Source: an uncultured Bacilli bacterium
GTDB taxonomy: Bacteria; Bacillota_I; Bacilli_A; RF39; UBA660
Direction: 5' to 3'
NCBI GenBank assembly: GCA_944363755.1
Contig: CALVVC010000005.1
Location: 1-21,654, forward strand
DNA length: 21,654 bases
Shown here one piece after another: positions 1 to 6,270 of the stretch. The stretch's first letter is position 1. Every line of letters begins with the position of its first letter. The notes under the pieces are model-generated. The model was given only the letters and a program-made list of their open reading frames with translations. It searched no databases and was not told the origin of the DNA. The position numbers and the translations under genes are program-made.

Positions 1-1056
1 ATATGGTGTTATGGTCCACCACCAAAGTCCATTATTTAAATAACCATTACTATATGTTGTTCCTGTATAACTAGATCGATATTCATACGTATTAAGTAGT
101 CCTACTGGTGCTGTTACTGTTGTTGTTCCGTTTGGTCTTGTTATGCTTCCTAAGTCTGTTGCATCCATTGTTGCATCCCATGTAGCATCTGTTACAATGA
201 AATTTTCATAATCTCTTAAATTACCTAAGAAACCATCTACACTTGTATCATTTAACCAGTCTTCCATATAACTTCCTTCAAATGCTGAATTATTTTCTTC
301 ATTATATGGTATTGCACTTATATTCCACTGGGTTACTAACTTAGTTGTTCCTGCTTCTTTATTAACAGATACTGCTCTCCACAACTTACCACTATACCAT
401 ATATAATTATTAGGATCTTCTCCTGTTATAAAGGTGTCTGTTCCATCATCATATTGGTTTTCTTTTGGTATATTTTCAAGTAATACCGTACTAGCCTTTT
501 CTCCAACTGATTGTTTTGCAACTACTCTTAATTTTCCTTTAAAGGTCTTTCCTCCAGCATCTTCACTTGTCGCATCATAATCTATCCAGATTCTTAAAGT
601 ATAATTAATAGTCTCATCTACTGCTATACTACCACTATCTACTACTCTATTAGGATTAACCCCCATATTAGATAAATTATCTGCATCTCCTACTACATCA
701 TTTCTTGTTAAACTATATCTAATAGCAGAATCAGGCATCCTAGTTTCACCTTCATCTAATGGAATATCATCCAAATAAATAGTATAATCTGTCTCTATAT
801 TACCTTCATTTACTAAACTAAAGTTAAATCCCTCTAAGTTCATTCCATCTTTATCTTCTAAAGGTATTTGACTAGATAATGTTAATTCATTACCTTCTTC
901 TAATCTTAACCCTAAACTACCTACTCTTATTACATAGTCTTTTGTTCCATTTAAAGTAGTTGAAAAATAAGCAAACGCTATTCCTATTAGTAATACCATT
1001 ATAATAGCTATACTAATTATAATTACTTTTTTATTTTTCTTTATTGCTTCCTTCAT
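1..1056 (-). CDS. TasA/camelysin-like secreted surface protein (partial, C-terminus outside window)
   Basis: Open for all 352 visible codons from an ATG at 1056 to the left edge, with no stop, so the C-terminus lies outside. The N-terminus has a Lys-rich stretch (KEAIKKNKK) followed by a long hydrophobic segment ending IGIAFAYFS. This resembles the signal region of TasA/CalY (SipW-processed) proteins. The next segment (about residues 35-110) resembles the beta-rich TasA/camelysin domain (RVGSLGLRLEEG, DYTIYLDD). A second region (about residues 205-352) begins IWYSGKLWRAV and ends GLWWWTITPY, resembling the DUF6273-type extracellular modules of gut Firmicutes; that match is from memory. The RBS AAGGTG lies 9 nt upstream. 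No signal peptidase gene is in view. Function is probably cell-surface or matrix; the substrate is unknown. Confidence 0.7.
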   Translation of the reverse strand, partial: MKEAIKKNKKVIIISIAIIMVLLIGIAFAYFSTTLNGTKDYVIRVGSLGLRLEEGNELTLSSQIPLEDKDGMNLEGFNFSLVNEGNIETDYTIYLDDIPLDEGETRMPDSAIRYSLTRNDVVGDADNLSNMGVNPNRVVDSGSIAVDETINYTLRIWIDYDATSEDAGGKTFKGKLRVVAKQSVGEKASTVLLENIPKENQYDDGTDTFITGEDPNNYIWYSGKLWRAVSVNKEAGTTKLVTQWNISAIPYNEENNSAFEGSYMEDWLNDTSVDGFLGNLRDYENFIVTDATWDATMDATDLGSITRPNGTTTVTAPVGLLNTYEYRSSYTGTTYSNGYLNNGLWWWTITPY

Positions 1057-1081
1057 TTATGAACACCTTACCTTTATATAA

Positions 1082-1110
1082 ATAATAGCATAAAAAAAGA
1101 TTAATGTCAT
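1082..1110 (-). promoter_or_regulatory. Candidate promoter for the surface protein, embedded in the tsf terminator
   Basis: On the minus strand ATGACA (1110-1105) and TATTAT (1087-1082) are separated by 17 nt, each one base off the sigma-A consensus. The -35 lies inside the terminator hairpin of the upstream tsf operon, so the surface gene would be transcribed independently. Based on sequence match only. Confidence 0.45.
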
Positions 1111-1127
1111 TAGTGATATTAATCTTT
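1091..1127 (-). terminator. Intrinsic terminator of the infC-rpmI-rplT-rpsB-tsf operon
   Basis: Arms 1096-1109 and 1114-1127 form a 14-bp stem (one G-T pair) with a 4-nt loop. On the minus strand it is followed by a run of seven Ts. It starts 5 nt beyond the tsf stop codon. Confidence 0.9.
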
Positions 1128-1132
1128 CTTTA

Positions 1133-2011
1133 TTATTTACTAGCATTTATTTGACTCATTACTTCATCAGCAAAGTTTTCTTCTTTTTTCTCAATACCTT
1201 CACCAACAGCATAACGAATCATTGATACAATAGAACCTCCATTATTTTTAACATAAGCACCTACTGTAACATTAGAATCTTTAATAAATGGTTGTTCTTC
1301 TAAACACATTTCTTTATAAAATTTATTTAATCTACCAGTAACCATCTTTTCTGCTATTTCTTCTGGTTTACCTTCATTCATAACTTGTTCTTTAATTACT
1401 TTAGATTCATGTTCTACTACATCAGTTGGAACACTTTCTCTATTAATAGAAATAGGAGCCATAGCTGCAACATGCATTGCAACATCTTTAGCTATTTCCT
1501 CTTTAGTATTATCAAGAACTACTAAAGCACCGATTTTACCTCCCATATGTAAATAATTTCCAAATACTTCACTATCAGTTTTCTCAACTAATTCACATCT
1601 TCTAAAAGATATTTTTTCTCCTATTTTAGCAGTTAAACTAACAAGTTTAGCTTCAACAGTCTCTCCATTATCATCAAATGCTAAAACATCTTCTTTAGTC
1701 TTTAAATTGTTATTAATAATAGTATTTGCTAAATAATCTACAAACTTAGTAAATTCTTCATTCTTAGCTACAAAGTCAGTTTCAGAATTAACTTCTAATA
1801 TAACTGCTTTATTATCTTTAACTTCTATTTTACATAAACCTTCAGCTGCAATTCTACTTTCTTTTTTAGCAGCCTTACTAATACCTTTTTCTCTTAACCA
1901 ATCAACAGCTTCACTCATATTACCATTACAAGCTTCTAAGGCTTTCTTACAATCAAGCATCCCTGCTCCAGTCTTATCTCTTAATTCTTTTACATCACTT
2001 GCTTTAAACAT
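1133..2011 (-). CDS. tsf: Elongation factor Ts
   Basis: EF-Ts, the guanine nucleotide exchange factor that regenerates EF-Tu-GTP in the cytoplasm. The 292 aa match the family's usual length. The UBA-like N-terminal domain (about residues 1-55) includes VKELRDKTGAGMLDCKKAL. The hallmark EF-Tu contact motif TDFVAKNEEF is present, as is HVAAMAP in the core. The ATG at 2011 is chosen because GAAAGGA lies 9 nt upstream; a TTG three codons earlier overlaps that RBS and is rejected. It is last in the translation operon, 60 nt after rpsB, and is followed directly by a strong terminator. rpsB-tsf adjacency is conserved throughout bacteria. Confidence 0.97.
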   Translation of the reverse strand: MFKASDVKELRDKTGAGMLDCKKALEACNGNMSEAVDWLREKGISKAAKKESRIAAEGLCKIEVKDNKAVILEVNSETDFVAKNEEFTKFVDYLANTIINNNLKTKEDVLAFDDNGETVEAKLVSLTAKIGEKISFRRCELVEKTDSEVFGNYLHMGGKIGALVVLDNTKEEIAKDVAMHVAAMAPISINRESVPTDVVEHESKVIKEQVMNEGKPEEIAEKMVTGRLNKFYKEMCLEEQPFIKDSNVTVGAYVKNNGGSIVSMIRYAVGEGIEKKEENFADEVMSQINASK

Positions 2012-2038
2012 AATTATCAATCCTTTCTTATTTTAGGC

Positions 2039-2072
2039 AAAAAGAAGGAGTATCCCTCCTCCTCACCTTTTT
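2039..2072 (-). terminator. Possible hairpin/attenuator between rpsB and tsf
   Basis: Arms 2039-2044 (AAAAAG) with 2067-2072 (CTTTTT), and 2046-2050 with 2059-2063, form an interrupted hairpin on the minus strand ending in CTTTTTG. It could partly terminate after rpsB or stabilise its 3' end. It also carries a GGAGGAGG tract resembling an RBS but with no gene behind it. Confidence 0.4.
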
Positions 2073-3031
2073 TATTTAGATAAAGCTTCAATAATTTCAG
2101 CTTTTTTCATACCAGTTGTAGAAATATTTTTAGATTTAGCAATTTCTTTAAGTTCAGCAACTGTCTTTTTACTATAATCTACAGTTTCTTTAACTTCTTC
2201 TTTTACTTCTTTCTTTTCTTCTACTGCTTCTTTTTTCTCTTCAGTTTTAACTTCTTTCTTTACTTCTTTTTTATTTTCTTTTTTAACTTCTTTCTTAGTA
2301 TTTTTTTCTTTCTTAGCTTTATCTTCTTCTGTTATATAATCAATTACTTCATTACCATTAACTTCTGCAATAGCATTAGTTAATGCTCCAATTAAAAGTT
2401 TAACACTTCTAACTGCATCATCATTACCAGGAATAACATAATCAACCATATCAGGATCACAGTTAGTGTCAACTACACCAAATACAGGAATATTTAAGAT
2501 TCTAGCTTCTTTAATAGCAATCTCTTCTTTTTTAGGATCAACTATAACTAAAGCTTGAGGAAGTTTTTTCATCTCTCTAATTCCTCTTAAGTTCTTATTA
2601 AGTTTCTCATATTCTTTCTTAAGACCAATAACTTCTTTCTTAGGTAATAAATCGAATGTTCCATCTTCCTCCATCTTTTCAATTTCTTCCATTCTTCTAA
2701 CTCTTGATCTAATAGTTCTAAAGTTAGTTAATGTACCACCTAACCATCTTTCATTAACAAAGTACATATTAGTTCTAACTGCAGACTCTTCAGCAGCTTC
2801 CATAGCTTGTTTTTTAGTTCCAACAAATAAAACTTTTCCACCATCTTCTGCAATTTTCTTTAATGCTTCATATGCTTTGTCTATACATTTAGATGTTTTT
2901 TGTAAATCGATAATATAAATATCATCTCTAGTTGTATAAATATACTCTCCCATCTTAGGATTCCATCTTCTTTTTTGATGTCCAAAATGAACACCTGCTT
3001 CTAATAAATAATTCATTGATACTACGCTCAT
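2072..3031 (-). CDS. rpsB: 30S ribosomal protein S2 with C-terminal SAP/Rho_N-like extension
   Basis: Small-subunit protein S2. Residues 1 to about 225 are the classic fold: [19 protein letters not shown] near the start, [19 protein letters not shown], and the P-loop-like region [13 protein letters not shown]. The family is normally about 230-260 aa; this protein has 319. The extra part is a low-complexity Lys/Glu linker (about 240-285) followed by about 34 residues ([17 protein letters not shown]... [15 protein letters not shown]). These read as a helix-turn-helix nucleic-acid-binding module of the SAP or Rho N-terminal type. The same module ends L20 in the same operon. The ATG has AAAAGGAG 8 nt upstream. 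The function of the tail is unknown; RNA or DNA binding is inferred from the fold resemblance. Confidence 0.96.
   Translation of the reverse strand: MSVVSMNYLLEAGVHFGHQKRRWNPKMGEYIYTTRDDIYIIDLQKTSKCIDKAYEALKKIAEDGGKVLFVGTKKQAMEAAEESAVRTNMYFVNERWLGGTLTNFRTIRSRVRRMEEIEKMEEDGTFDLLPKKEVIGLKKEYEKLNKNLRGIREMKKLPQALVIVDPKKEEIAIKEARILNIPVFGVVDTNCDPDMVDYVIPGNDDAVRSVKLLIGALTNAIAEVNGNEVIDYITEEDKAKKEKNTKKEVKKENKKEVKKEVKTEEKKEAVEEKKEVKEEVKETVDYSKKTVAELKEIAKSKNISTTGMKKAEIIEALSK
2082..2182 (-). repeat. SAP/Rho_N-like tail coding repeat, copy in rpsB
   Basis: 101 nt that align without gaps to 3140-3240 in rplT, with 86 matches by hand count (about 85%). The identity suggests recent duplication or ongoing gene conversion between the two ribosomal protein tails. 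Confidence 0.85.
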
Positions 3032-3082
3032 ATTTTAATCTCCTTTTCGTTTTAATCTTCTATTTTGTTCTAAAAATTATCA

Positions 3083-3116
3083 CTGATTATACTATAGTCA
3101 GCACTAGATAATTCAA
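3083..3116 (-). promoter_or_regulatory. Possible promoter/operator-like dyad upstream of rpsB
   Basis: A 19-nt near-perfect dyad (3083-3101, one mismatched pair plus a central base) contains TATAAT on the minus strand (3091-3086). A weak TTGAAT lies at 3116-3111, but the spacing is 19 nt. It may be an internal promoter, or a leader hairpin for S2 autoregulation. Confidence 0.35.
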
Positions 3117-3129
3117 TCCCAAAATATGT

Positions 3130-3723
3130 TTATTTTTTTAAAGCTTCAATTATATCAGCTTTTTTCATACCTGTAGTTGCAATACCTTTTTCTTTAGCAA
3201 CCTCTTTAAGTTCTGCAACTGTCATTTTACTATAATCTACTTTTTCTTCTTTTTTAGACTCTTTCTTAGTTGTAGACTTCTTTTCAGTAGTCTTAGTCTC
3301 TTCTTTAGTATTACTACTCTTAACAGTTACTTCACTAGCTGTTTTAACTTCAGTTGCTTTAATCTTACCTTCTTTACCTTTTTTAGCAACTTCAACAAGT
3401 TCAGTAAAGGCTTTAGAATCATTAATAGCAATTTCACTTAACATTTTACGGTTAACTAAAACACCTGCTTTATTTAATCCTTCTATAAATCTAGAATAAC
3501 TAATACCATTTTCACGACAAGCTGCATTAATTCTAGTTATCCATAATTTTCTAAATTCTCTTTTCTTTTGCTTTCTATCACGAAATGCATATTGACCAGA
3601 ATGCATTAATTGTTCTTTAGCACTCTTATAAAGTCTATGTTTACTACCAAAGTATCCTTTAGCTTGTTTTAATACTTTCTTATGACGAGCTTTTGTAACA
3701 GCTCCATTCTTAACTCTTGCCAT
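3130..3723 (-). CDS. rplT: 50S ribosomal protein L20 with C-terminal SAP/Rho_N-like extension
   Basis: L20 is an early-assembly 23S rRNA-binding protein of the large subunit; in Firmicutes it also represses its own operon. Residues 1 to about 116 are the complete family ([43 protein letters not shown]). The usual length is about 118 aa; this one has 197. Residues about 120-160 are a Lys/Thr/Glu/Ser-rich linker. The last 34 residues ([17 protein letters not shown]... [15 protein letters not shown]) are a module nearly identical to the S2 tail. A perfect RBS (AAGGAGGATG) precedes the ATG. It lies 17 nt after rpmI. The length and shared tail are seen directly; the tail's role is unknown. Confidence 0.96.
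   Translation of the reverse strand: MARVKNGAVTKARHKKVLKQAKGYFGSKHRLYKSAKEQLMHSGQYAFRDRKQKKREFRKLWITRINAACRENGISYSRFIEGLNKAGVLVNRKMLSEIAINDSKAFTELVEVAKKGKEGKIKATEVKTASEVTVKSSNTKEETKTTEKKSTTKKESKKEEKVDYSKMTVAELKEVAKEKGIATTGMKKADIIEALKK
3140..3240 (-). repeat. SAP/Rho_N-like tail coding repeat, copy in rplT
   Basis: Partner of 2082-2182 in rpsB, in the same orientation, same length and same reading frame. Confidence 0.85.
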
Positions 3724-3740
3724 ACTTCATCCTCCTTATT

Positions 3741-3926
3741 TTAAATAATATTTTTTAAACGATTTTGATCTGCTTTAGATAAGCTAGATGCACTTCTTTT
3801 CTTTCTATTTACTTTTCTTGATTTATAACCTGTATTATGTCTACTACCAGGATGTCCTATTTTATAATCATTTTTTCTTTTCTTAAATACTTTCTTACTA
3901 CCTTTATGTGTTTTTAATTTAGGCAT
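3741..3926 (-). CDS. rpmI: 50S ribosomal protein L35
   Basis: The 61 aa are highly basic. The L35 signature is at the start (PKLKTHKGSKKVFKK), with RHNTGYKSRKVNRKKR in the middle, and the length is typical of the family (about 64). L35 binds 23S rRNA in the large subunit. The RBS AGAAGGAGG precedes the ATG. It sits in the universal infC-rpmI-rplT order, with 15 and 17 nt gaps, so it is co-transcribed and subject to the same leader control. Confidence 0.96.
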   Translation of the reverse strand: MPKLKTHKGSKKVFKKRKNDYKIGHPGSRHNTGYKSRKVNRKKRSASSLSKADQNRLKNII

Positions 3927-3941
3927 ATTTTTCTCCTCCTT

Positions 3942-4475
3942 CTACTTATCTTTCTTTGGTACTAAAAACATTGTCATAGTACGACCGTCTAACTTTGGAT
4001 GTTCTAAAATTGTTGCATAATCTAGAGTCCTATTAGCAAATTTTTCTAATACTTCACGTCCTAGTTCAGTATGAGCCATTTGACGTCCTTTAAATCTTAT
4101 TGTAAGTTTAATCTTATCACCTTTTTGTAAATACTTAATAACATTCTTTAGTTTAGTCTCAAAGTCTCCAACATCAATAACAGGAGATAATCTAAACTCT
4201 TTTAACTCAGCTTGACTTGCTCTTTGTTTTTTCAAAGCCTCTTTTTCTTTCTTTTGTCTTTCATAACGGTATTTATTATAATCCATTACTTTACAAACAG
4301 GTGGATTTCCATTAGGATTCATTAAAACTAAATCTAAATTAGCATATTGTGCTAACGTTCTAGCATCTTCTATAGATTTAATTCCAACTTGTTCTCCATT
4401 AGGACCAATAACTAATACTTCACGAGCTCTTATTTGCTCGTTAATTAATTGACTCTTATTATCCTTTGCTATAAT
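3942..4475 (-). CDS. infC: Translation initiation factor IF-3 (likely ATT start)
   Basis: IF3 prevents premature subunit joining and checks the start codon on the 30S subunit. The N-domain (NEQIRAREVLVIGPNGEQVG) and C-domain (DVGDFETKLKNVIKYLQKGD, RFKGRQMAH) are both complete. An ATG at 4487 is in frame, but it has no RBS and itself begins GGAGGTG, the only good RBS (4485-4479). That RBS is placed for ATT (4475) or ATA (4472). I choose ATT, which gives an N-terminus like the IF3 of Bacillus. A rare start is the known IF3 autoregulation device. First gene of the operon, behind an attenuator leader. Confidence 0.93.
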   Translation of the reverse strand: MIAKDNKSQLINEQIRAREVLVIGPNGEQVGIKSIEDARTLAQYANLDLVLMNPNGNPPVCKVMDYNKYRYERQKKEKEALKKQRASQAELKEFRLSPVIDVGDFETKLKNVIKYLQKGDKIKLTIRFKGRQMAHTELGREVLEKFANRTLDYATILEHPKLDGRTMTMFLVPKKDK

Positions 4476-4638
4476 TAACACCTCCATAAAATTAAGAAAA
4501 GTGAGTATATTAATATACCCACTAAAAAACCAGAATAATATTAAATTATTTATATTAAGTCTTGGCTTTTTACCTATTGACTCTAGTCAATCAGGTGGTG
4601 GTGAATATTAATAAATAATCCCATCTCTTTCCTTTTCT
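4476..4638 (-). promoter_or_regulatory. infC operon leader (L20-leader-like attenuator)
   Basis: About 160 nt between the predicted transcription start (near 4638) and infC. A hairpin forms from 4572-4581 with 4586-4596 (loop TCTA, one bulge), followed by an AT-rich segment and then a terminator hairpin just upstream of infC. The position and layout match the Firmicutes L20 leader, in which L20 binding promotes termination. I could not check the L20-binding fold itself. Confidence 0.65.
4495..4522 (-). terminator. Attenuator terminator upstream of infC
   Basis: A stem of 4501-4509 with 4514-4522 (loop 4510-4513, one G-T pair) is followed on the minus strand by TTTTCTT. It lies between the promoter and the infC RBS, so it would act conditionally. 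Confidence 0.75.
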
Positions 4639-4644
4639 TCAAGT

Positions 4645-4673
4645 ATTGTATGCTAAAAATCTAGGTTTGTCAA
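4645..4673 (-). promoter_or_regulatory. Promoter of the infC-rpmI-rplT-rpsB-tsf operon
   Basis: TTGACA (4673-4668), 17-nt spacer, TACAAT (4650-4645): a perfect -35 and a one-mismatch -10 on the minus strand. Confidence 0.85.
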
Positions 4674-4742
4674 CAATTTTAATCAAAAAATATTGATTTT
4701 TTTAGAGTTTTAGTTTATTATAAAGTCACTACAAAAAATATT

Positions 4743-4773
4743 TTGTATAATTTGATTGTAGTTTTGATATAAT
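4743..4773 (+). promoter_or_regulatory. Extended -10 promoter for a candidate plus-strand RNA
   Basis: TGATATAAT (4765-4773) is a perfect extended -10. TTGTAT at 4743-4748 is a weak -35 with 19-nt spacing. It faces right, away from infC, and no protein gene lies downstream on that strand. Confidence 0.5.
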
Positions 4774-4778
4774 ATTAA

Positions 4779-4885
4779 TGTAGATAATATCATATCTACA
4801 ATCTTGGTCTATTATTTATAATGGATCAAACCCGTGTTGGCACCATGTGCCGCTTAAAAAAGTAACCCTTATGGTTGCTTTTTTA
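4779..4885 (+). ncRNA. Candidate structured small RNA, unknown family
   Basis: About 105 nt from the predicted start to the terminator, with four consecutive hairpins and no plausible ORF. Stem A: 4779-4786 with 4793-4800 (8 bp). Stem B: 4804-4814 with 4819-4829 (11 bp including two G-T pairs, loop TTTA). Stem C: GGCAC/GTGCC, 4839-4843 with 4847-4851. Stem D: the terminator, 4856-4867 with 4873-4884. I compared it from memory with 6S, SRP, tmRNA, T-box, preQ1 and tracrRNA and made no assignment. The hairpins are seen directly; expression is inferred. Confidence 0.5.
4856..4884. terminator. Bidirectional intrinsic terminator
   Basis: A 12-bp stem (AAAAAAG and AACC arms with one G-T pair) has a 5-nt loop. 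The A-run and T-run flanks make it work on both strands. It ends the plus-strand RNA and also the minus-strand DUF3800 transcript, whose stop codon is 4 nt away. Confidence 0.8.
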
Positions 4886-4887
4886 AT

Positions 4888-5556
4888 TTAAAATCTCTTT
4901 TTACTTAACTCTTTCAAAATTTTTCTCATATCATCATCTGTAAAGAATACTTTTTCTCCTTTAGTAAATTTCATCTTATGTTTATATTTATAATCATATT
5001 TATCAATAAAAGTTAACATATCAGACACTTGAAACAATCTTTTTTCTTTATGATTAAATTCCACTTTATGTTCAAAAGTTTCAAATTGAGAAAAAATAGA
5101 ATCTAATATTACACCTAATGTTTCTTGACCATTATCATAATATATAACTATCTTATCAAACTTATTAAAATAGTTTTCATTTTCTTTTATCATTTTATTA
5201 ATCTCATAAGCTAATTGTTGACGTAATATTCTACTATTATTAGTATATTTCTTATCAATTATTATTGTACGATATCTAACAGCTATTCTCCTAGAAAATT
5301 GATATATTGAATTAAAAATACTTTTTCTTGTTTTAATATCAAAATTTTTATAATCGCCTCTATGCATAATTAAATCCGCCATATGAATCATATCAGTATA
5401 ACCAATTTGCTCTAATTTCCTATTCAATCTTAAAAGTTCTTTGGAAATATCATCATCTTGTTCATGAAAAGTAAAAGAAACACCATATAATTCCGAAGAA
5501 CCTTTACCAAAACCAAATTCTCCAGTTTCATCCACAAATATATTAAGTCTTCTCAA
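4888..5556 (-). CDS. DUF3800 family protein
   Basis: 222 aa. The N-terminus NIFVDETGEFGF matches the DUF3800 signature (a strand followed by an acidic D-E pair). MIHMADLI stands near the family's E-L-H position. The C-terminal LFQVSDMLTF matches the conserved glutamine/aspartate strand, followed by a basic tail ending KELSKKRF. The family is thought to have an RNase-H-like fold, but its biochemical role is not established. The likely start is TTG at 5556, with AGGTG 5 nt upstream. It begins 17 nt after the toxN remnant, so it is co-transcribed with the type III toxin-antitoxin unit. It could be an accessory of that module or simply part of the same mobile region. Confidence 0.75.
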   Translation of the reverse strand: MRRLNIFVDETGEFGFGKGSSELYGVSFTFHEQDDDISKELLRLNRKLEQIGYTDMIHMADLIMHRGDYKNFDIKTRKSIFNSIYQFSRRIAVRYRTIIIDKKYTNNSRILRQQLAYEINKMIKENENYFNKFDKIVIYYDNGQETLGVILDSIFSQFETFEHKVEFNHKEKRLFQVSDMLTFIDKYDYKYKHKMKFTKGEKVFFTDDDMRKILKELSKKRF

Positions 5557-5573
5557 GATATCACCTACTTATA

Positions 5574-6009
5574 TTAGTTATTTTGGAAAACTACATTATA
5601 TTCTCTACATTTTTCTTCTAACAAAGGAAAATTACAACATCTATTATATATACTAGTAGGTAACTTTTTATTCATATAATTAAGGTACAAATTGCTAGCT
5701 TTTCTATAAAGACTAGCTCTTCGACGATTAAGAAAATATAGTTGTTCTTTTAACATCTTTCTATATAATTCTTCTTTTTTAACATTAGTTTTACTATCTA
5801 AATCAATTATAATTACATTATTAAATGTTACAGGCAACATATTATTAAAATTAACTGCTCCCAATTCCCCATTTTTTAACTTCAAATAACACACCTACAA
5901 AAGGACGATTCTTCTTTTTATCAAAGTTATATGGAACTTTAGAGTCATACTTTCTTAAATAATCACAATATTTTGAATCTAATTTTACTAACATTAATTT
6001 AGGTCTCAT
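5574..6009 (-). pseudogene. toxN: toxN/AbiQ-type endoribonuclease toxin, disabled by internal deletion and frame change
   Basis: ATG at 6009, with GGAGG 9 nt upstream. The first frame (6009-5851, 52 aa) reads like a ToxN N-terminus: VKLDSKYCDYLRKYDSKVP, then RPFVGVLFEV, and soon stops. A second frame (to 5574) resumes with KNGELGAVNFNNMLPV, and ends with CNFPLLEEKCREY, a very close match to the ToxN C-terminal motif. Between them about 25-30 family residues are absent. These include the conserved APL(S/T)SPK strand that carries active-site Thr/Ser in ToxN. Reconstructed length is about 144 aa against about 170 for the family. The junction is at an A6 tract (5872-5877); removing one base would restore frame but not the missing segment. 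Confidence 0.85.
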
Positions 6010-6075
6010 AGTTTATACCTCCTCAATTAATTAGTTATTATATACTAATAAACAAATGTTTGCAACACCAAAATG

Positions 6076-6102
6076 ATAAAAACTAGAGTTTGCTCTCTAG
6101 TT
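6076..6102 (-). terminator. Terminator between toxI repeats and toxN
   Basis: Arms 6081-6088 and 6095-6102 (8 bp, perfect) with a 6-nt loop, then TTT on the minus strand. Type III loci place such a partial terminator here to set the RNA-to-toxin ratio. Confidence 0.8.
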
Positions 6103-6235
6103 TCTTTTTTAAGTTCCTGTTATGGTCGGAATCACCGCTTTTTTAAGTTCCTGTTATAGTCGGAATCACTGCTTTTTTAAGTTCCTGTTATGGTCGGAAT
6201 CACCAGCTTTTTTAATAACACATAATCACTTATGT
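6103..6235 (-). ncRNA. toxI: ToxI-like type III antitoxin RNA
   Basis: Transcript predicted from about 6235 down to the terminator. After a short 5' hairpin (6220-6235) come three tandem units and a fourth-unit stub (AAAAAAG, 6110-6104). Each unit begins AAAAAAGC and then contains GGT-GATTCCG-ACC, so GGT pairs with ACC. The loop TTCC can pair with GGAA ten bases downstream, giving an H-type pseudoknot, the known fold of type III antitoxins. In the middle unit GGT/ACC is replaced by AGT/ACT, a compensated change. In known systems ToxN cuts the precursor in the A-rich linkers and each unit then inhibits a toxin. Here the toxin is broken, so the RNA appears to be an orphan antitoxin. Confidence 0.85.
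6111..6213 (-). repeat. Three tandem antitoxin repeats (35, 34, 34 nt)
   Basis: Units at 6213-6179, 6178-6145 and 6144-6111. They are contiguous, with no spacers. Units differ at only three places: one inserted base in the first unit and the two compensating changes in the second. Confidence 0.95.
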
Positions 6236-6241
6236 AGCTAT

Positions 6242-6270
6242 AATATAGCATTAAATAATATAGCTGTCAA
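6242..6270 (-). promoter_or_regulatory. Promoter of the toxI-toxN-DUF3800 unit
   Basis: TTGACA (6270-6265), 17-nt spacer, TATATT (6247-6242). The -35 lies inside the last codons of the preceding amidotransferase gene, so the unit is tightly abutted to the core operon. Confidence 0.8.

Noticed and set aside
4806..4850. tRNA gene on the minus strand
   Set aside because: GGGTTTGATCC and a terminal ACCA-like string resemble a T-arm, but no acceptor, D or anticodon stems pair.
4779..4885. tracrRNA of a Cas9 system
   Set aside because: The GGCACC hairpin and terminator look superficially similar, but there is no CRISPR array or cas gene in the window and no anti-repeat can be identified.
5851..6009. 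Programmed frameshift in toxN at the A6 tract
   Set aside because: Restoring the frame does not restore the missing conserved middle segment, so a deletion is the simpler explanation.
6111..6213. CRISPR array
   Set aside because: The repeats are contiguous, without spacers, and lie between a promoter and a toxN remnant, which fits a type III antitoxin.
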